From Pseudomonas izuensis (lineage in GTDB: Bacteria; Pseudomonadota; Gammaproteobacteria; Pseudomonadales; Pseudomonadaceae): a stretch of DNA of 64,000 nt. The notes under the pieces were generated by a model. That model searched no databases and was not told where the DNA came from. It saw only the letters and a program-made list of their open reading frames with translations. A program made the translations under genes and the position numbers. How positions within the stretch are numbered: position 1 is the first letter of the stretch; the number at the start of each line of letters is the position of its first letter. The stretch lies in contig NZ_WTFT01000004.1 of NCBI RefSeq assembly GCF_009861505.1, positions 402,503-466,502 on the forward strand, in the 5' to 3' direction. Below are positions 35,789-45,166 of the stretch, in pieces.

Positions 35789-37678
35789 TCAGATCCGGAA
35801 GCTGCCCACCAAATGCTTCAAGCGGCTGGCCTGCTGTTCCAGGTCCGAGCAGGCGCGCAAGGTGGACTGCAGGTTCTCCATGCCTTCCTGGTTCAGTGTG
35901 TTGATCTCATTGATGTCCATGTTGATCGAGTCAACCACGGCCGTCTGCTCTTCAGTGGCGGTGGCCACCGACTGGTTCATTCCGTCGATTTCACCGATGC
36001 GCTGGGTCACGCTGCCCAGGCGCTCGCCCGCCTGATTGGCAATCGACACGCTGTCCTGGCTGTGGCGCTGGCTTTCGCCCATGGTATTGACCGATTCACG
36101 GGCACCGATTTGCAGCTCCTCGATCATGTTCTGCACTTGCTGCGCTGATTCCTGGGTGCGGTGAGCCAGATTGCGAACTTCGTCAGCGACCACGGCAAAG
36201 CCACGACCCGCCTCACCAGCGCGCGCCGCTTCGATGGCCGCGTTGAGCGCCAGCAGGTTGGTTTGCTGGGAGATGCTGGTGATCACTTCGAGAATCTGAC
36301 CGATGTTCACGGTCTTGCTGTTCAGCGTTTCGATGTGCGAACTGGAGGTGACGATCAGGTCCGACAGGCGATTCATGGCCTGAATGCTGCGATCGACCAC
36401 TTGCTGGCCTTCTTCGGCCAAGTGGCGGGCGGAGCTGGCGTGTTGCGAAGCTTGCGCGGCGTTATGCGCGATTTCCTGGGCGGCAGCCCCCAGTTGATTG
36501 ATCGCGGCCGCGACGCTGCTGGTGCGGTTGACCTGCTCGTCGGAATTGACCATCGAAGCGTTCGATGCACTCACCACACGCAGGGCCACTTCGTTGACCT
36601 GCTCGGTGGCCGACGACACTTCGCGGATCGAGGTGTGAATACGTTCCACGAAGCGGTTAAAGGCGTTCCCGAGAATGCCAAACTCATCCTGGGTATGAAT
36701 GACCAGGCGCTTGGTCAGGTCGCCTTCACCTTCAGCGATATCTTCCATGGCCTTGCTCATGGCCTGCAGAGGTTGCAGCAGCAGACGAATCAGCATGCCC
36801 AGCAGGGCAATAATGAAGACCACGGCGAACACGGTGGCCACAACAGCCGACGCACGGAACTCGCTGAGCCTGGAAAAGGCCTTGTCCTTGTCGATGGACA
36901 GGCCGATGTACCAGTTCACCGAAGGCAAGCCCTTGATCGGGGCGAACGTGACGATGCGGGTCTGGCCATTGGCCTGGACTTCAGTCAACTCGCCGTTGAT
37001 CCGTGGCGTACCCTGCGGGAAGAGGTCGCTCAGGCTCTTCATCTGCATATTTTTGTCGGGGTGGACCAGCACCTTGCCATCGGAGCTGACCATGAAGGCG
37101 TAACCGACTCCGCTCAGATCCAGTTTGTTGATGATGTCGACCAGCGCACCGAAGCTCACATCACCGCCGACCACGCCGACGGTCTGCCCTGACTTGCGGA
37201 TTGCCGCCACCATGGAGACCACCAGCGTGTTAGTGGCCATTTCGACGTACGGCTCGGTCATGGCGACGCTATTGTTGGCCTCGGCAAGCTTGTACCAAGG
37301 GCGCGTGCGAGCATCGTACCCGTCGGGCATCTTCGCATCAGGCAGGATGGCGAACTCGCCTTTTGTGGTACCGACGTAGGTACTGGGGAAGCTCGACACC
37401 AACGTTTTCTGTGCCATCAACGTGGTGATGCTGGCCATCTCCGGGTTCAAAGCCGCGTTTTGCGCCAGGTTTTCAACCAGCAAAGTGCGACCGTCAAACC
37501 AGTTCTTGATGTTGGCCGCCGTCACGTCGCCCATTTCATGGAGGTTGTTCTCCAGATCCTGGCGAATGGCGTTGCGCTGGAGGTAGTCGTTGTACAACGT
37601 GAATAGCGCGAAGGCGACTACCACGATCAGCGACGCCGCAAGAAGGATCTTGTGGCTGAATCGGAGGTTTCTATTCAT
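35789..37678 (-). CDS. Methyl-accepting chemotaxis protein, PctA/CtaA-type amino-acid receptor
   Basis: Starting at the ATG at 37678 the receptor is 629 residues, the same length I recall for PctA. It has an N-terminal helix (about 10-30), a periplasmic dCache domain with [10 protein letters not shown] and VVGGDVSF (the amino-acid-binding residues of dCache_1AA sensors), a second helix, HAMP, and a signalling domain with the conserved hairpin region [20 protein letters not shown]. It closely resembles P. aeruginosa PctA/PctB/PctC and P. fluorescens CtaA/B/C. Its role is chemotaxis to amino acids. The open frame extends far upstream but without homology. Confidence 0.92.
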   Translation of the reverse strand: MNRNLRFSHKILLAASLIVVVAFALFTLYNDYLQRNAIRQDLENNLHEMGDVTAANIKNWFDGRTLLVENLAQNAALNPEMASITTLMAQKTLVSSFPSTYVGTTKGEFAILPDAKMPDGYDARTRPWYKLAEANNSVAMTEPYVEMATNTLVVSMVAAIRKSGQTVGVVGGDVSFGALVDIINKLDLSGVGYAFMVSSDGKVLVHPDKNMQMKSLSDLFPQGTPRINGELTEVQANGQTRIVTFAPIKGLPSVNWYIGLSIDKDKAFSRLSEFRASAVVATVFAVVFIIALLGMLIRLLLQPLQAMSKAMEDIAEGEGDLTKRLVIHTQDEFGILGNAFNRFVERIHTSIREVSSATEQVNEVALRVVSASNASMVNSDEQVNRTSSVAAAINQLGAAAQEIAHNAAQASQHASSARHLAEEGQQVVDRSIQAMNRLSDLIVTSSSHIETLNSKTVNIGQILEVITSISQQTNLLALNAAIEAARAGEAGRGFAVVADEVRNLAHRTQESAQQVQNMIEELQIGARESVNTMGESQRHSQDSVSIANQAGERLGSVTQRIGEIDGMNQSVATATEEQTAVVDSINMDINEINTLNQEGMENLQSTLRACSDLEQQASRLKHLVGSFRI

Positions 37679-37895
37679 AACGGGTCGTGTCCACGAAGGC
37701 GTTATTGTTGATTGGCACGAGCTATATCGACCGCCGAATAGAATACTGAACATCTTTGTTCGTTTTTCTAGACGCGGAAGGATCCCCCGGATCAATCCGC
37801 CCCCGATTCGGACAAATGCCGCAAAAATCTTTTTTGCCCGGCGCGCTTCACGCTCTCCAGAATGCCTTCCCCAGGACTTAACCAAAGGGAACGCC

Positions 37896-38760
37896 ATGCG
37901 TTTGATAAGGAATGTCGACAAGGGCTTTGAACAAACAGAAAGCCCCAGCACTGCCGCCCGATGGGTGAACGACGCGCTGATGCGAGGTCGCCACAACATC
38001 GAAGGACTCGCTAATTTGGGGAACCCCTCCCGCATCAGCAGCGACTTCGAAATTGTCGAGGCCGTCCGCAAGGGTGATTTGCTGTTGGTAAAGGAACGTC
38101 TTGCCAGCTCAGGCGGTGGCTTCATTGCCAGATCAGCGCCAGCACCCACACCTGAACCTGTCTACATCCCCCCAAAAGATCCATGGCCGCAGGCCAAGCC
38201 TCGCGACGATCAGATTTTTGTGGAACGTCGATAAAACCGCGTTGGAGGCCAAGCTCAACGGCATCACAATTCTGTGGACACCCCAGCGCGGCCCACTGGG
38301 ACAGATGCCACAGCTGATCTACCCCGACAGCAGCGGTGAACAGCTCAGCACCATCCTGGTACACCCGATCCCGGAAAACACGGACAGCCAACTCGAAGGC
38401 CTCCCCGGAGAAGACATCACTACCGACGACTGTATTCTGGTGTTTCCAGCAGACACCGGGCTGAAGTCGATGTATGTGGTGTTTGCCCGGCCTATTGGCG
38501 GCGATCACAACTATCACCCAGCTCCCAAAGGGCTGACAGCTTTCCCAGATGCCACACGCGCAAAACAAATGTCGAGCGTCCAAGGCGGCGGCAAAAAACG
38601 AAGTCGCTGGAAAGATCGCAAGGGCAGAATTTATGAATGGGATTATGAGAACGGCAGAATTGAACTCTACGATAAACAAGGTAAGCATTTAGGAGAGTTC
38701 AACCCCGAAACGGGAGAACGAACAAAGGATGCCGAACCAGGGCGGACCACAACAAAGTGA
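37896..38760 (+). pseudogene. S-type pyocin with colicin E3-type rRNase domain, disrupted
   Basis: An N-terminal part in one frame (37896-38234, ending [20 protein letters not shown] then VERR and a stop) and a C-terminal part in the +1 frame (from about 38224, VDKTALEAKLNGITILWTPQ) belong to one S-type pyocin. The hydrophobic translocation segment normally found between these blocks is missing, so there is an internal deletion plus a frame change. The C-terminus (RSRWKDRKGRIYEWDYENGR) is the colicin E3/cloacin cytotoxic domain that cleaves 16S rRNA. The His that follows the catalytic Asp in E3 is Asn here (38650-38652). The product is almost surely non-functional. Confidence 0.85.
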
Positions 38761-38775
38761 TATCGGAGAGCAATA

Positions 38776-39015
38776 ATGTTTTTAGAGATTACGGGCTTTC
38801 TTGCAGGCAAAAACGAAGACGATTCGATCAAATTTGAGCTCGACGTTAGTCCAGAATTTGAGCAAGCGGTTATGCACATATTGGGTTGGGATAGCTTGGC
38901 GGCGGAAGCTAACGGCGAACTTCCACTAACCGACGGACAGGTCCAACAATTGGAAATTGCGATCCAACAGTCATTACCGAAAGAATTGGAGCTATTCATC
39001 GGAGTACGGGCATAG
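38776..39015 (+). CDS. Putative bacteriocin immunity protein
   Basis: A 79-residue acidic protein starting MFLEITGFLAGKNEDDSIKF, 15 bases after the bacteriocin stop, with CGGAGAGC before the ATG. Size, acidity and position are those of immunity proteins that block E3-type rRNase domains, but I cannot match it to the classical Im3 sequence. It appears intact although the toxin gene is broken, so it could still protect against related bacteriocins from neighbours. A DUF7683-type assignment is possible. Confidence 0.72.
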   Translation: MFLEITGFLAGKNEDDSIKFELDVSPEFEQAVMHILGWDSLAAEANGELPLTDGQVQQLEIAIQQSLPKELELFIGVRA

Positions 39016-39152
39016 CAGAGTCACCCGATTCCGGAAGACCATTAGCCTTCAGCATTGAGATCCCTGCCGACGTGTTCGATATGTTGGCAGAGCTAATGGC
39101 CTGGCGTGAGCCGGAAGATGCCATTTATGAATACGACCTGTCGCCAGAATAG
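39015..39152 (+). pseudogene. C-terminal remnant of a second immunity-like gene
   Basis: Directly after the immunity stop codon, another frame encodes 45 residues (AESPDSGRPLAFSIEIPADV ... ending AIYEYDLSPE) without its own start. The block resembles the C-terminus of DUF7683-type immunity proteins. It is either a leftover from an exchanged immunity cassette or a decayed extension of the preceding gene. Confidence 0.5.
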
Positions 39153-39369
39153 GTAAGTCGCCTTGAAAGCATGACTGGAAGGTCCTTCAACAGCCCTGAC
39201 TTCATCTTTCAGCTGTCTTGTTCCGCTTAAATACAATTATCGTGGCACGCGCCTTAACGCCAAACTCTGCCCGCGCAAACTTACGCGAACATAGTTCAGC
39301 AAAGCTTGGTGCGCTATCTATCGAAATGAAAAAGCCTCAGGCTCGTGGGGTCTGGAGCTTTTTTAGGCG

Positions 39370-39396
39370 AAAAAAAACCGCCAAAGCGGTTTTTTG
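39370..39396. terminator. Bidirectional terminator
   Basis: Stem AACCGC / GCGGTT with A- and T-runs of six or more on the two sides. It overlaps the end of the small acidic protein gene (minus) and follows the immunity region (plus). Confidence 0.85.
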
Positions 39397-39624
39397 TCAT
39401 TCCGTCGTCCAATCAAACTCGTCGTACTCATCATCCTCGTCGTCCTCGAACTCTTCCCCTTCAAGAACGTCCTCTTCCTCAACCTCACCCTCTTCCGGCT
39501 GATTCAGCAGAAAATCCTTACGACTCTCGGTAATCGCGCGCCGAAGTTCTTCGCCCTTTTCCGGGCAGTTGAGCATTTGGGCGATGCGGTCGATTTTTTT
39601 TGCCACGGTTTCCTCCAACCCCAT
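39397..39624 (-). CDS. Small protein with acidic C-terminal tail, unknown
   Basis: A 75-residue protein: a helical N-terminus (MGLEETVAKKIDRIAQMLNC) then a strongly acidic tail (about residues 43-75, mostly Glu and Asp). It ends at a bidirectional terminator. The upstream sequence CCGATGGGGTTGGAGGAAAC gives no strong ribosome site, but the codon pattern and sequence look like a conserved Pseudomonas hypothetical. Function unknown. Confidence 0.6.
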   Translation of the reverse strand: MGLEETVAKKIDRIAQMLNCPEKGEELRRAITESRKDFLLNQPEEGEVEEEDVLEGEEFEDDEDDEYDEFDWTTE

Positions 39625-39687
39625 CGGCGATGGCTTGATAGTGCGCGCTTTCGGGCGCGGATGCCAAATCGCCGAGGGTTGCAGGGA

Positions 39688-40302
39688 TTAGTTTTTTTGC
39701 AGGGCCTTGAGTCGGGTGGTGAGGTTTTCATTGGGGAAGCGTTTGTGCAGGTCTGCCAGCAGCTTGTCGGCGGCTTGCGTCTGTCCGGATTTTTGCAGGC
39801 GCAGGACTTCGCGTAGCTGCTCGTCCAGCGATTTCACCGGTGCCGCTGCGCGCTTGCTGACTTTGGCTTCGTCCGCCATGTCGGCGCTGAAGGATTCGCT
39901 TTGAGCAGGGGCTGCCGATTCCGCCATGGGCGCTGCGGGTACAGGCATTGCGCCGGCCGGGGCAGCGAGTGGGCGGGCAACTGCCGACTCGGCTTCTTGT
40001 CTGGCAACCGGTGCGGAGGCTTTGGGTGCAGGCGCGAAGTCGTAGCTCGGTACGGGCTCGGGTGAGCGTTGTACCAAAGCCAGCATCAACGCGACCCCGA
40101 CGAGGCTGGCGAATGCCACTTGCCAGCGGGGTTTCTGGCAGGCGTGAACCCAGCGTTGCCACAGGGTTGGCTTTGGTGCGGGTACTTCGCGCTGCGCGGT
40201 GGCCAGGATGAAGGCGTCCAGATGCGCCGGTGGTTCGCCGCTTTTGTGTTCACGATAATGTCCGAGCACTTGCTCTTCGGGTGTCGGGCGGGCGTCAGTC
40301 AT
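39688..40302 (-). CDS. Putative anti-sigma / single-pass membrane protein
   Basis: Product of 204 residues: a cytoplasmic N-terminus (about 1-60), a membrane helix (about 60-78, WQVAFASLVGVALMLALV), an Ala/Pro-rich periplasmic linker, and a C-terminal helical segment (about 150-204). It starts inside the end of the ECF sigma gene (overlap of 4 bases). Topology and linkage suggest an anti-sigma factor, although the N-terminus lacks a clear zinc-binding H-x3-C-x2-C motif. Last gene of the VWA-sigma operon. Confidence 0.7.
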   Translation of the reverse strand: MTDARPTPEEQVLGHYREHKSGEPPAHLDAFILATAQREVPAPKPTLWQRWVHACQKPRWQVAFASLVGVALMLALVQRSPEPVPSYDFAPAPKASAPVARQEAESAVARPLAAPAGAMPVPAAPMAESAAPAQSESFSADMADEAKVSKRAAAPVKSLDEQLREVLRLQKSGQTQAADKLLADLHKRFPNENLTTRLKALQKN

Positions 40303-40910
40303 GTCAGTTCCTCCTCGGCCAGCAGCCGACGCAGTTTTTGCTGGGCGTAACGCAAGCGGCTCTTGACGGTTTCCAGCGGTGTTTCGGTGAGGGTGGCGAT
40401 CTGCGGCAGGTCGAGATCGCTGTAGGCGCGCAGCAGGAACACTTCGCGCTGGTCGGCGGGCAACGCTTGCAAGGCGGCTTCGAGGCGCTGGCTGTCGCGG
40501 CTCAGGCTCAGCAGTTGCTCGGGATCGGATGTGTCGTCGGCCAGAGCATGGGTCTGTTCCTCGTAAATGTCGTGCAGCGGTTGATGGACACCGTGCTTGC
40601 GCCAGTGATCGATCAAGCGGTTGCGGGCAATCTGGTACAGCCAGGTACGAAAAGTCGCCCGGCCTTGTGGCTGGCTGCCGCTGCGGATCAGGCTCAACCA
40701 GGTTTCCTGATACACCTCCTCGGCCCGCTCCGCGCTGCCACTGAGCCCCAGCAGAAACCGGTACAGCCCCTGACGGTGGCGTGCGTACAGAATCTCGAAC
40801 GCCGCGCCGTCGCCCTCGCGATAACGGGCCAGCAACGATTCGTCGCTACTGGCCTCATGGCTGTTCGCAGGCGCGAACAGCTGGCTGATGAACCCCTTGA
40901 GTCGGCTCAC
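40299..40910 (-). CDS. ECF-family RNA polymerase sigma factor
   Basis: Product of 203 residues with sigma region 2 (about 25-95; EILYARHRQGLYRFLLGLSG and TFRTWLYQIARNRLIDHWRK) and region 4 (about 135-195; ALPADQREVFLLRAYSDLDL). It begins at the stop codon of the upstream VWA gene and overlaps the downstream putative anti-sigma gene, so all three are cotranscribed. The regulon is unknown; autoregulation through the promoter near 42655-42682 is likely. Confidence 0.9.
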   Translation of the reverse strand: MSRLKGFISQLFAPANSHEASSDESLLARYREGDGAAFEILYARHRQGLYRFLLGLSGSAERAEEVYQETWLSLIRSGSQPQGRATFRTWLYQIARNRLIDHWRKHGVHQPLHDIYEEQTHALADDTSDPEQLLSLSRDSQRLEAALQALPADQREVFLLRAYSDLDLPQIATLTETPLETVKSRLRYAQQKLRRLLAEEELT

Positions 40911-42613
40911 TATTCAATCCGTCGTTCAGTGGCGGTTGGATTCGATGCCGTGGTGCTGCGCAGGCTCTGCGCCAGTTCCACCAACTGCACGAACTCGCTG
41001 CGCAGGCCGAAGCGGTCATCGCCTCGTGCGCCACGGGCCAGCGTTTCGGTGTCTTTTAGACTGAATTCGCCGGTGTAGCGACCATCCTTGAGCTGTTGGG
41101 AAAACGCGGCGACGGCAGCGGCAAAGCGCAGGTCGTCACTGGCGGGTTTCACGCTATCGGTGATGGGTCGTTCGATCAGGCGACTATTCCCACCTTCCGG
41201 CAGCTGATATCGCACACGCAGCATCGCCCATTCCCCGTTCTTGCCGGAAACCACGGCGCCCCGTTTGCCATAGCGCAGTGGCTCCAGCCAGCCCTTCTCG
41301 CCCGTGGGGACAATTTCGTACAGTGCCGTTACCGTATGTCCTGCCCCGATTTCACCCGCATCGACTTTGTCATTGCTGAAATCCTCACGTTTCAATGCGC
41401 GGTTTTCGTAACCCAACAGCCTGTATTCACTGACCTGCGCCGGATTGAACTCCACTTGCAGCTTCACGTTTTTTGCCACCACCTCGAGGGTCGAGCCGAG
41501 TTGATCCACCAGCACCTTGCGCGCCTCGCGCAGGTTGTCGATGTAGGCATAGTTGCCATCGCCGGCGTCGGCCAGTTGTTCCATCAGGTGTTCATTGTAG
41601 TTATCCACACCAAAACCCAGGGTGGTCAGGGATACGCCGGTCTTGCGTTTATCCACAGCCATTTGCTTGAGGCTATCGAAGTCGCTGATGCCGACGTTGA
41701 AGTCTCCGTCGGTGGCCAATAGCACGCGGTTGATGCCCTTGGGGATAAACGCTTGCTGTGCCATTTGATACGCCAATTCGATGCCCGAGGCTCCGGCGGT
41801 GGAGCCGCCAGCCGACAATTGGTCGATGGCTGTACGAATCTTCGCTTTTTCCCGCCCGGAAGTGGGCTCCAGCACCACACGGGATTCTCCGGCATAGACC
41901 ACCAGTGACACCCGATCCTGTTCGCGCAGTTGATCGACCAGCAATTTCAGCGTGCTTTTGACCAGCGGCAGACCCTCGCGGCGGTCCATGGAGCCGGACA
42001 CGTCCACCAGAAACACCAGGTTCGCCGGGGCCAGTTCCGCCACTGCACGGTCCGACGCCTTGATGCCGATGCGCAGCAAGCGGGTATGCGGGTTCCATGG
42101 CGACTCCGCCAGTTCGGTGGTCACGCCGAAGGGCGAGCCATCCGTGGGCAAGGCGTAGTCGTAAGGGAAGTAATTGACCATTTCCTCCAGACGCACCGCG
42201 CCTTCCGGTGGCAGGCGCCCCTGATTGAGCAAGCGACGGACATTGGCGTAGGCGCCGGTATCGACGTCGGCGCTGAAGGTTGAGACCGGTGCTTCGGCGA
42301 CGCTGTGGATCGGGTTGTCGGCCAGGGCCTGATATTGCTCACGCTGTTCGTCGCGATAGCCTTGTGGATAAGTCTCACCGGCCGGCATTGGCGCGAAACC
42401 GGGCGTCGCGCGGACGCTACGCTTGGCCATCGCAGCATCGGCCATGGGCGCTTCGTATTCCACCAACGCTTCGGTTTTCAACTCAGTCTGGGCCGGTGGC
42501 GGCACCGCCGCGGACTCGGGTTTGGACGAAACACCGCAACCGGCCATTGCCAGCAGCAGCCCAGTGGCGAAACCCTGGGCGGCCGGGCGGAGAAAATGCA
42601 GAGGAAGGAGCAT
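40910..42613 (-). CDS. VWA/DUF3520 lipoprotein, YfbK-like
   Basis: Product of 567 residues with a signal peptide and lipobox LAMAGC (Cys about 26). A von Willebrand factor type A domain follows (about 185-370) with MIDAS motif VFLVDVSGSMD, then a C-terminal DUF3520 domain. The layout matches the E. coli YfbK family. It is the first gene of an operon with an ECF sigma factor and a putative anti-sigma protein; GAGG lies upstream of the ATG. An envelope sensor or effector for that sigma system is plausible. The exact function is unknown. Confidence 0.88.
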   Translation of the reverse strand: MLLPLHFLRPAAQGFATGLLLAMAGCGVSSKPESAAVPPPAQTELKTEALVEYEAPMADAAMAKRSVRATPGFAPMPAGETYPQGYRDEQREQYQALADNPIHSVAEAPVSTFSADVDTGAYANVRRLLNQGRLPPEGAVRLEEMVNYFPYDYALPTDGSPFGVTTELAESPWNPHTRLLRIGIKASDRAVAELAPANLVFLVDVSGSMDRREGLPLVKSTLKLLVDQLREQDRVSLVVYAGESRVVLEPTSGREKAKIRTAIDQLSAGGSTAGASGIELAYQMAQQAFIPKGINRVLLATDGDFNVGISDFDSLKQMAVDKRKTGVSLTTLGFGVDNYNEHLMEQLADAGDGNYAYIDNLREARKVLVDQLGSTLEVVAKNVKLQVEFNPAQVSEYRLLGYENRALKREDFSNDKVDAGEIGAGHTVTALYEIVPTGEKGWLEPLRYGKRGAVVSGKNGEWAMLRVRYQLPEGGNSRLIERPITDSVKPASDDLRFAAAVAAFSQQLKDGRYTGEFSLKDTETLARGARGDDRFGLRSEFVQLVELAQSLRSTTASNPTATERRIE

Positions 42614-42654
42614 GGGGGCTGACCTCAGGAGGAAGTTGATCCATTCATCCTCTG

Positions 42655-42682
42655 AGACGGACAGCCCAAATGCTTCGGGTTA
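42655..42682 (-). promoter_or_regulatory. ECF-type promoter candidate for the VWA-sigma operon
   Basis: On the minus strand, AACC and CGTCT lie 18 bases apart, about 42 bases upstream of the VWA start codon. AACC-N-CGTC is the usual form of an autoregulated ECF promoter. This is a pattern match only. Confidence 0.45.
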
Positions 42683-42701
42683 ACCCGCGCGAAAAAATCT
42701 T

Positions 42702-43265
42702 TCAGCGGTGATAACGCCGCACCACGCTGCTGTTTCTCAGCACATGGCCTTTGATTTTTTCCAGCAGCTGCGCGCGGGTCAGGCCGGCGGGCAAGGCATC
42801 CGGGGCCAGGTCCAGGGCGTAGATCTGGATGATGTAATGGTGTGCACTGTCGCCAACCGGTGGGCAAGGACCGACATAACCCGTGGTGCCTTTACTGTTG
42901 GTGCCACCCACACCTTCGAGCGCGGATTTGGCGCCGACACCGGCCGGAATCTGGCGGGTGGCGGCCTTGATGCCGTAATGAATCCAGTGATCGCTGCCCT
43001 GCCCTTTCTGACCATCCGGGTCGTGCATGACGATGGCGTAGCTCAGCGTGCCGGTCGGGCCGCTGTTCCAGCTCAACGCCGGCGAAAGATTTTTCCCGCC
43101 GCAACCCTGGGCATCGCTGGCGGCGGCCGAAGTGAACAAACGGTCATCCGATACGCCTGGGATGTTCAGGGTGAAACGTTCCTGGGCCGCCTGCGCCGGA
43201 AATTGCACGCAAAGGGCGACTGCTACTGCCGCCAGCCAAGGGTTCAGAGAGGTCAATCGGGTCAT
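42702..43265 (-). CDS. YbhB/YbcL-type PEBP-family protein
   Basis: From the ATG at 43265 the product is 187 residues with a signal peptide (LNPWLAAVAVALCVQFPAQA). It has the Raf-kinase-inhibitor-like/PEBP motifs NLSPALSW, YAIVMHDPDG, HWIHYGI and a C-terminal YALD segment. These are small ligand-binding proteins of unknown bacterial role; the periplasmic form here is probable. The frame extends upstream but the signal peptide fixes the start. No clear partner gene is seen; it is divergent from the Rieske/FAD gene. Confidence 0.9.
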   Translation of the reverse strand: MTRLTSLNPWLAAVAVALCVQFPAQAAQERFTLNIPGVSDDRLFTSAAASDAQGCGGKNLSPALSWNSGPTGTLSYAIVMHDPDGQKGQGSDHWIHYGIKAATRQIPAGVGAKSALEGVGGTNSKGTTGYVGPCPPVGDSAHHYIIQIYALDLAPDALPAGLTRAQLLEKIKGHVLRNSSVVRRYHR

Positions 43266-43404
43266 ACCGGAGCACCTTAAGCGGGTGGGGCCGTCGTCGG
43301 CGTGCAAACTATAGCTGGACCGTTCGCGCCGTGGCAGTGGGATTTGGCTGAACCTCAAGAATAGGGCCAAACTCTTAAGTGAAACGCCTGCCTGGAGAGC
43401 GATC

Positions 43405-44925
43405 ATGACCCTGCATCGCGTCGCCCGTTTCACCGATGTCCCCGAAAACCGTGGCCTTGAAGTCAAGATCGAGGACAGCAAAATCCTCCTGCTGAAAGTC
43501 GGCGATCAATTGCGTGCCTATCAAGGCGAATGCCCTCACGCCGGGGCGCCGCTGGCCGAGGGCGCGCTTTGCCATGGACGCCTGACCTGCCCGTGGCACA
43601 AGGCTCAGTTTCGCATCGAAGACGGCGGATTGTGTGAACCGCCAGCCCTCGACAGCCTCAAGCGCTACCCGCTCGAAGTGCGTGACGGCGAGGTCTGGGT
43701 TGACGATCAACCACTGGCGGATGCCCACACGCCGCCGGCCGATGACGAGCGTACCTTCGTGATTATCGGTGCCGGCGCCGCCGGCACGGCAGCGGCGGCG
43801 GCATTGCGGGAAAAAGGCTTTGGCGGGCGAGTGCTGTTGATCGACCGGGAAACCGGTGCCGGTTACGACCGGACGGTATTGAGTAAATTCGTGATCTCCG
43901 GGGAGACGCCGCCGGACGACGTCCCAACCCTGCGCGATGAAGATTTTTATAGAGAGCAACGCATCGAGCGAATCACCGCTGAAGTGACGAACCTGGATGC
44001 CGAAAACCAGACACTGCAACTGAGCGACGGCCAATCGCTCGATTATGACGCCGCGCTGCTGGCAACCGGCGGCACGCCAAAACCACTGGCCCTGCCCGGT
44101 GCCGACCTGCCGCACGTGTTTGTTTTACGCTCAAGGGATCATGCCCGACAGATCCTCGAAGGCGCTAAGCCCGGTCAGCGGGCGGTGATCATCGGCGACA
44201 GCTTCATCGCCATGGAATCCGCTTCGTCCCTGCGCCAATACGGCCTCGACGTTACCGTGCTTGCCCGTCAGCCGGTGCCGTTCGCCAGGCAGTTCGGCGA
44301 AACCGTCGGCAAGGCAATCCTTGCCCTGCATCAAGCCAATGGCGTGGTGTATACCCAGGGTGAAGCCTCGCAGATCCAAGGAACGGACAAGGTCGAAGCC
44401 GTGCGCCTGGACAATGGCCAACGGTTACCGGCGGATCTGGTGCTGGTCGGCATTGGCGTGAGCCCGGCGACCGAAGCGTTCACCGACCTGCCGAAGGAAA
44501 AAGACCACTCGCTGCGGGTCGATGGCGGCATGCGCGTGACCGACGGCCTCTGGGCGGCCGGTGATATCGCCACCTTCCCGCTCAACGGCCAGCCCCTGCG
44601 CATCGAACACTGGCGCCTGGCCCAGCAACAGGCGCGGATCGCCGCGGCGAACATGCTCGGTGGCGACGAGCACTATCTGGACGTACCGTATTTCTGGACC
44701 TGGCACTTCGGCAAAAACTACGACTACCTCGGCTACGCCCAGGCGTGGGATGAAGTCGAATTCAAGGGTGATCCTTTCAACCCGCCCTTTATCGGGTTGT
44801 TCGGCAAAAACGGCGTAGTGACGGCGGCCGTGGCCTGCGATGAAGAGCAGACCATGGCGATGCTCGCCGAACGGATGAAACAGCCGCTGCCGGTGGATGA
44901 GGCGTGGCGCTTGATTCGCGGATGA
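43405..44925 (+). CDS. Rieske-FAD oxidoreductase, AIFM3-like
   Basis: Product of 506 residues. An N-terminal Rieske [2Fe-2S] domain (1-105) has both ligand boxes, CPHAGAPL and CPWHKAQF. A pyridine nucleotide-disulfide-type FAD/NAD(P)H domain follows (about 115-400; IIGAGAAGTAAA and LWAAGDIATF), then the C-terminal reductase domain. This is the organisation of AIFM3-like and ferredoxin reductase-type proteins, using NAD(P)H to move electrons. A GAGAG site precedes the ATG. The partner protein is unknown. Confidence 0.9.
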   Translation: MTLHRVARFTDVPENRGLEVKIEDSKILLLKVGDQLRAYQGECPHAGAPLAEGALCHGRLTCPWHKAQFRIEDGGLCEPPALDSLKRYPLEVRDGEVWVDDQPLADAHTPPADDERTFVIIGAGAAGTAAAAALREKGFGGRVLLIDRETGAGYDRTVLSKFVISGETPPDDVPTLRDEDFYREQRIERITAEVTNLDAENQTLQLSDGQSLDYDAALLATGGTPKPLALPGADLPHVFVLRSRDHARQILEGAKPGQRAVIIGDSFIAMESASSLRQYGLDVTVLARQPVPFARQFGETVGKAILALHQANGVVYTQGEASQIQGTDKVEAVRLDNGQRLPADLVLVGIGVSPATEAFTDLPKEKDHSLRVDGGMRVTDGLWAAGDIATFPLNGQPLRIEHWRLAQQQARIAAANMLGGDEHYLDVPYFWTWHFGKNYDYLGYAQAWDEVEFKGDPFNPPFIGLFGKNGVVTAAVACDEEQTMAMLAERMKQPLPVDEAWRLIRG

Positions 44926-44954
44926 AGCCCGATCACCTGCACGACACCGCCCCC

Positions 44955-45044
44955 TGTAGGAGCTGGCTTGCCAGCGAAGGCGGTGGGTCAGTCGAGATAT
45001 TTATCGACTGGAAGAACGCATTCGCTGGCAAGCCAGCTCCTACA
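44955..45044. repeat. REP pair, GTAGGAGCTGGC type
   Basis: Inverted arms TGTAGGAGCTGGCTTGCCAG and CTGGCAAGCCAGCTCCTACA with a short spacer, just after the Rieske/FAD gene. Confidence 0.9.
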
Positions 45045-45107
45045 GGTCTTTAAGTGGCTGTCGGTTGTGCTCAGTATCGAGAACACGCGTTTTCCAACAC
45101 CGGAAAG

Positions 45108-45146
45108 CAAAACGCCCGGCGCCTGCGTTGCGCAGAGGCCGGGCGT
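45108..45146 (-). terminator. Terminator after the DUF945 gene
   Basis: Stem CGCCCGGC / GCCGGGCG with a 17-base loop; on the minus strand it is followed by TTTTGCTTT. It lies about 20 bases past the DUF945 stop. Confidence 0.78.
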
Positions 45147-45166
45147 TGCGGTGCAAGTCTCGGCTT

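Noticed and set aside
38101..38760. An independent complete bacteriocin gene starting at 38101
   Set aside because: The first 40 codons are the out-of-frame shadow of the N-terminal block; homology begins only near 38224, so it is the 3' part of a disrupted gene.
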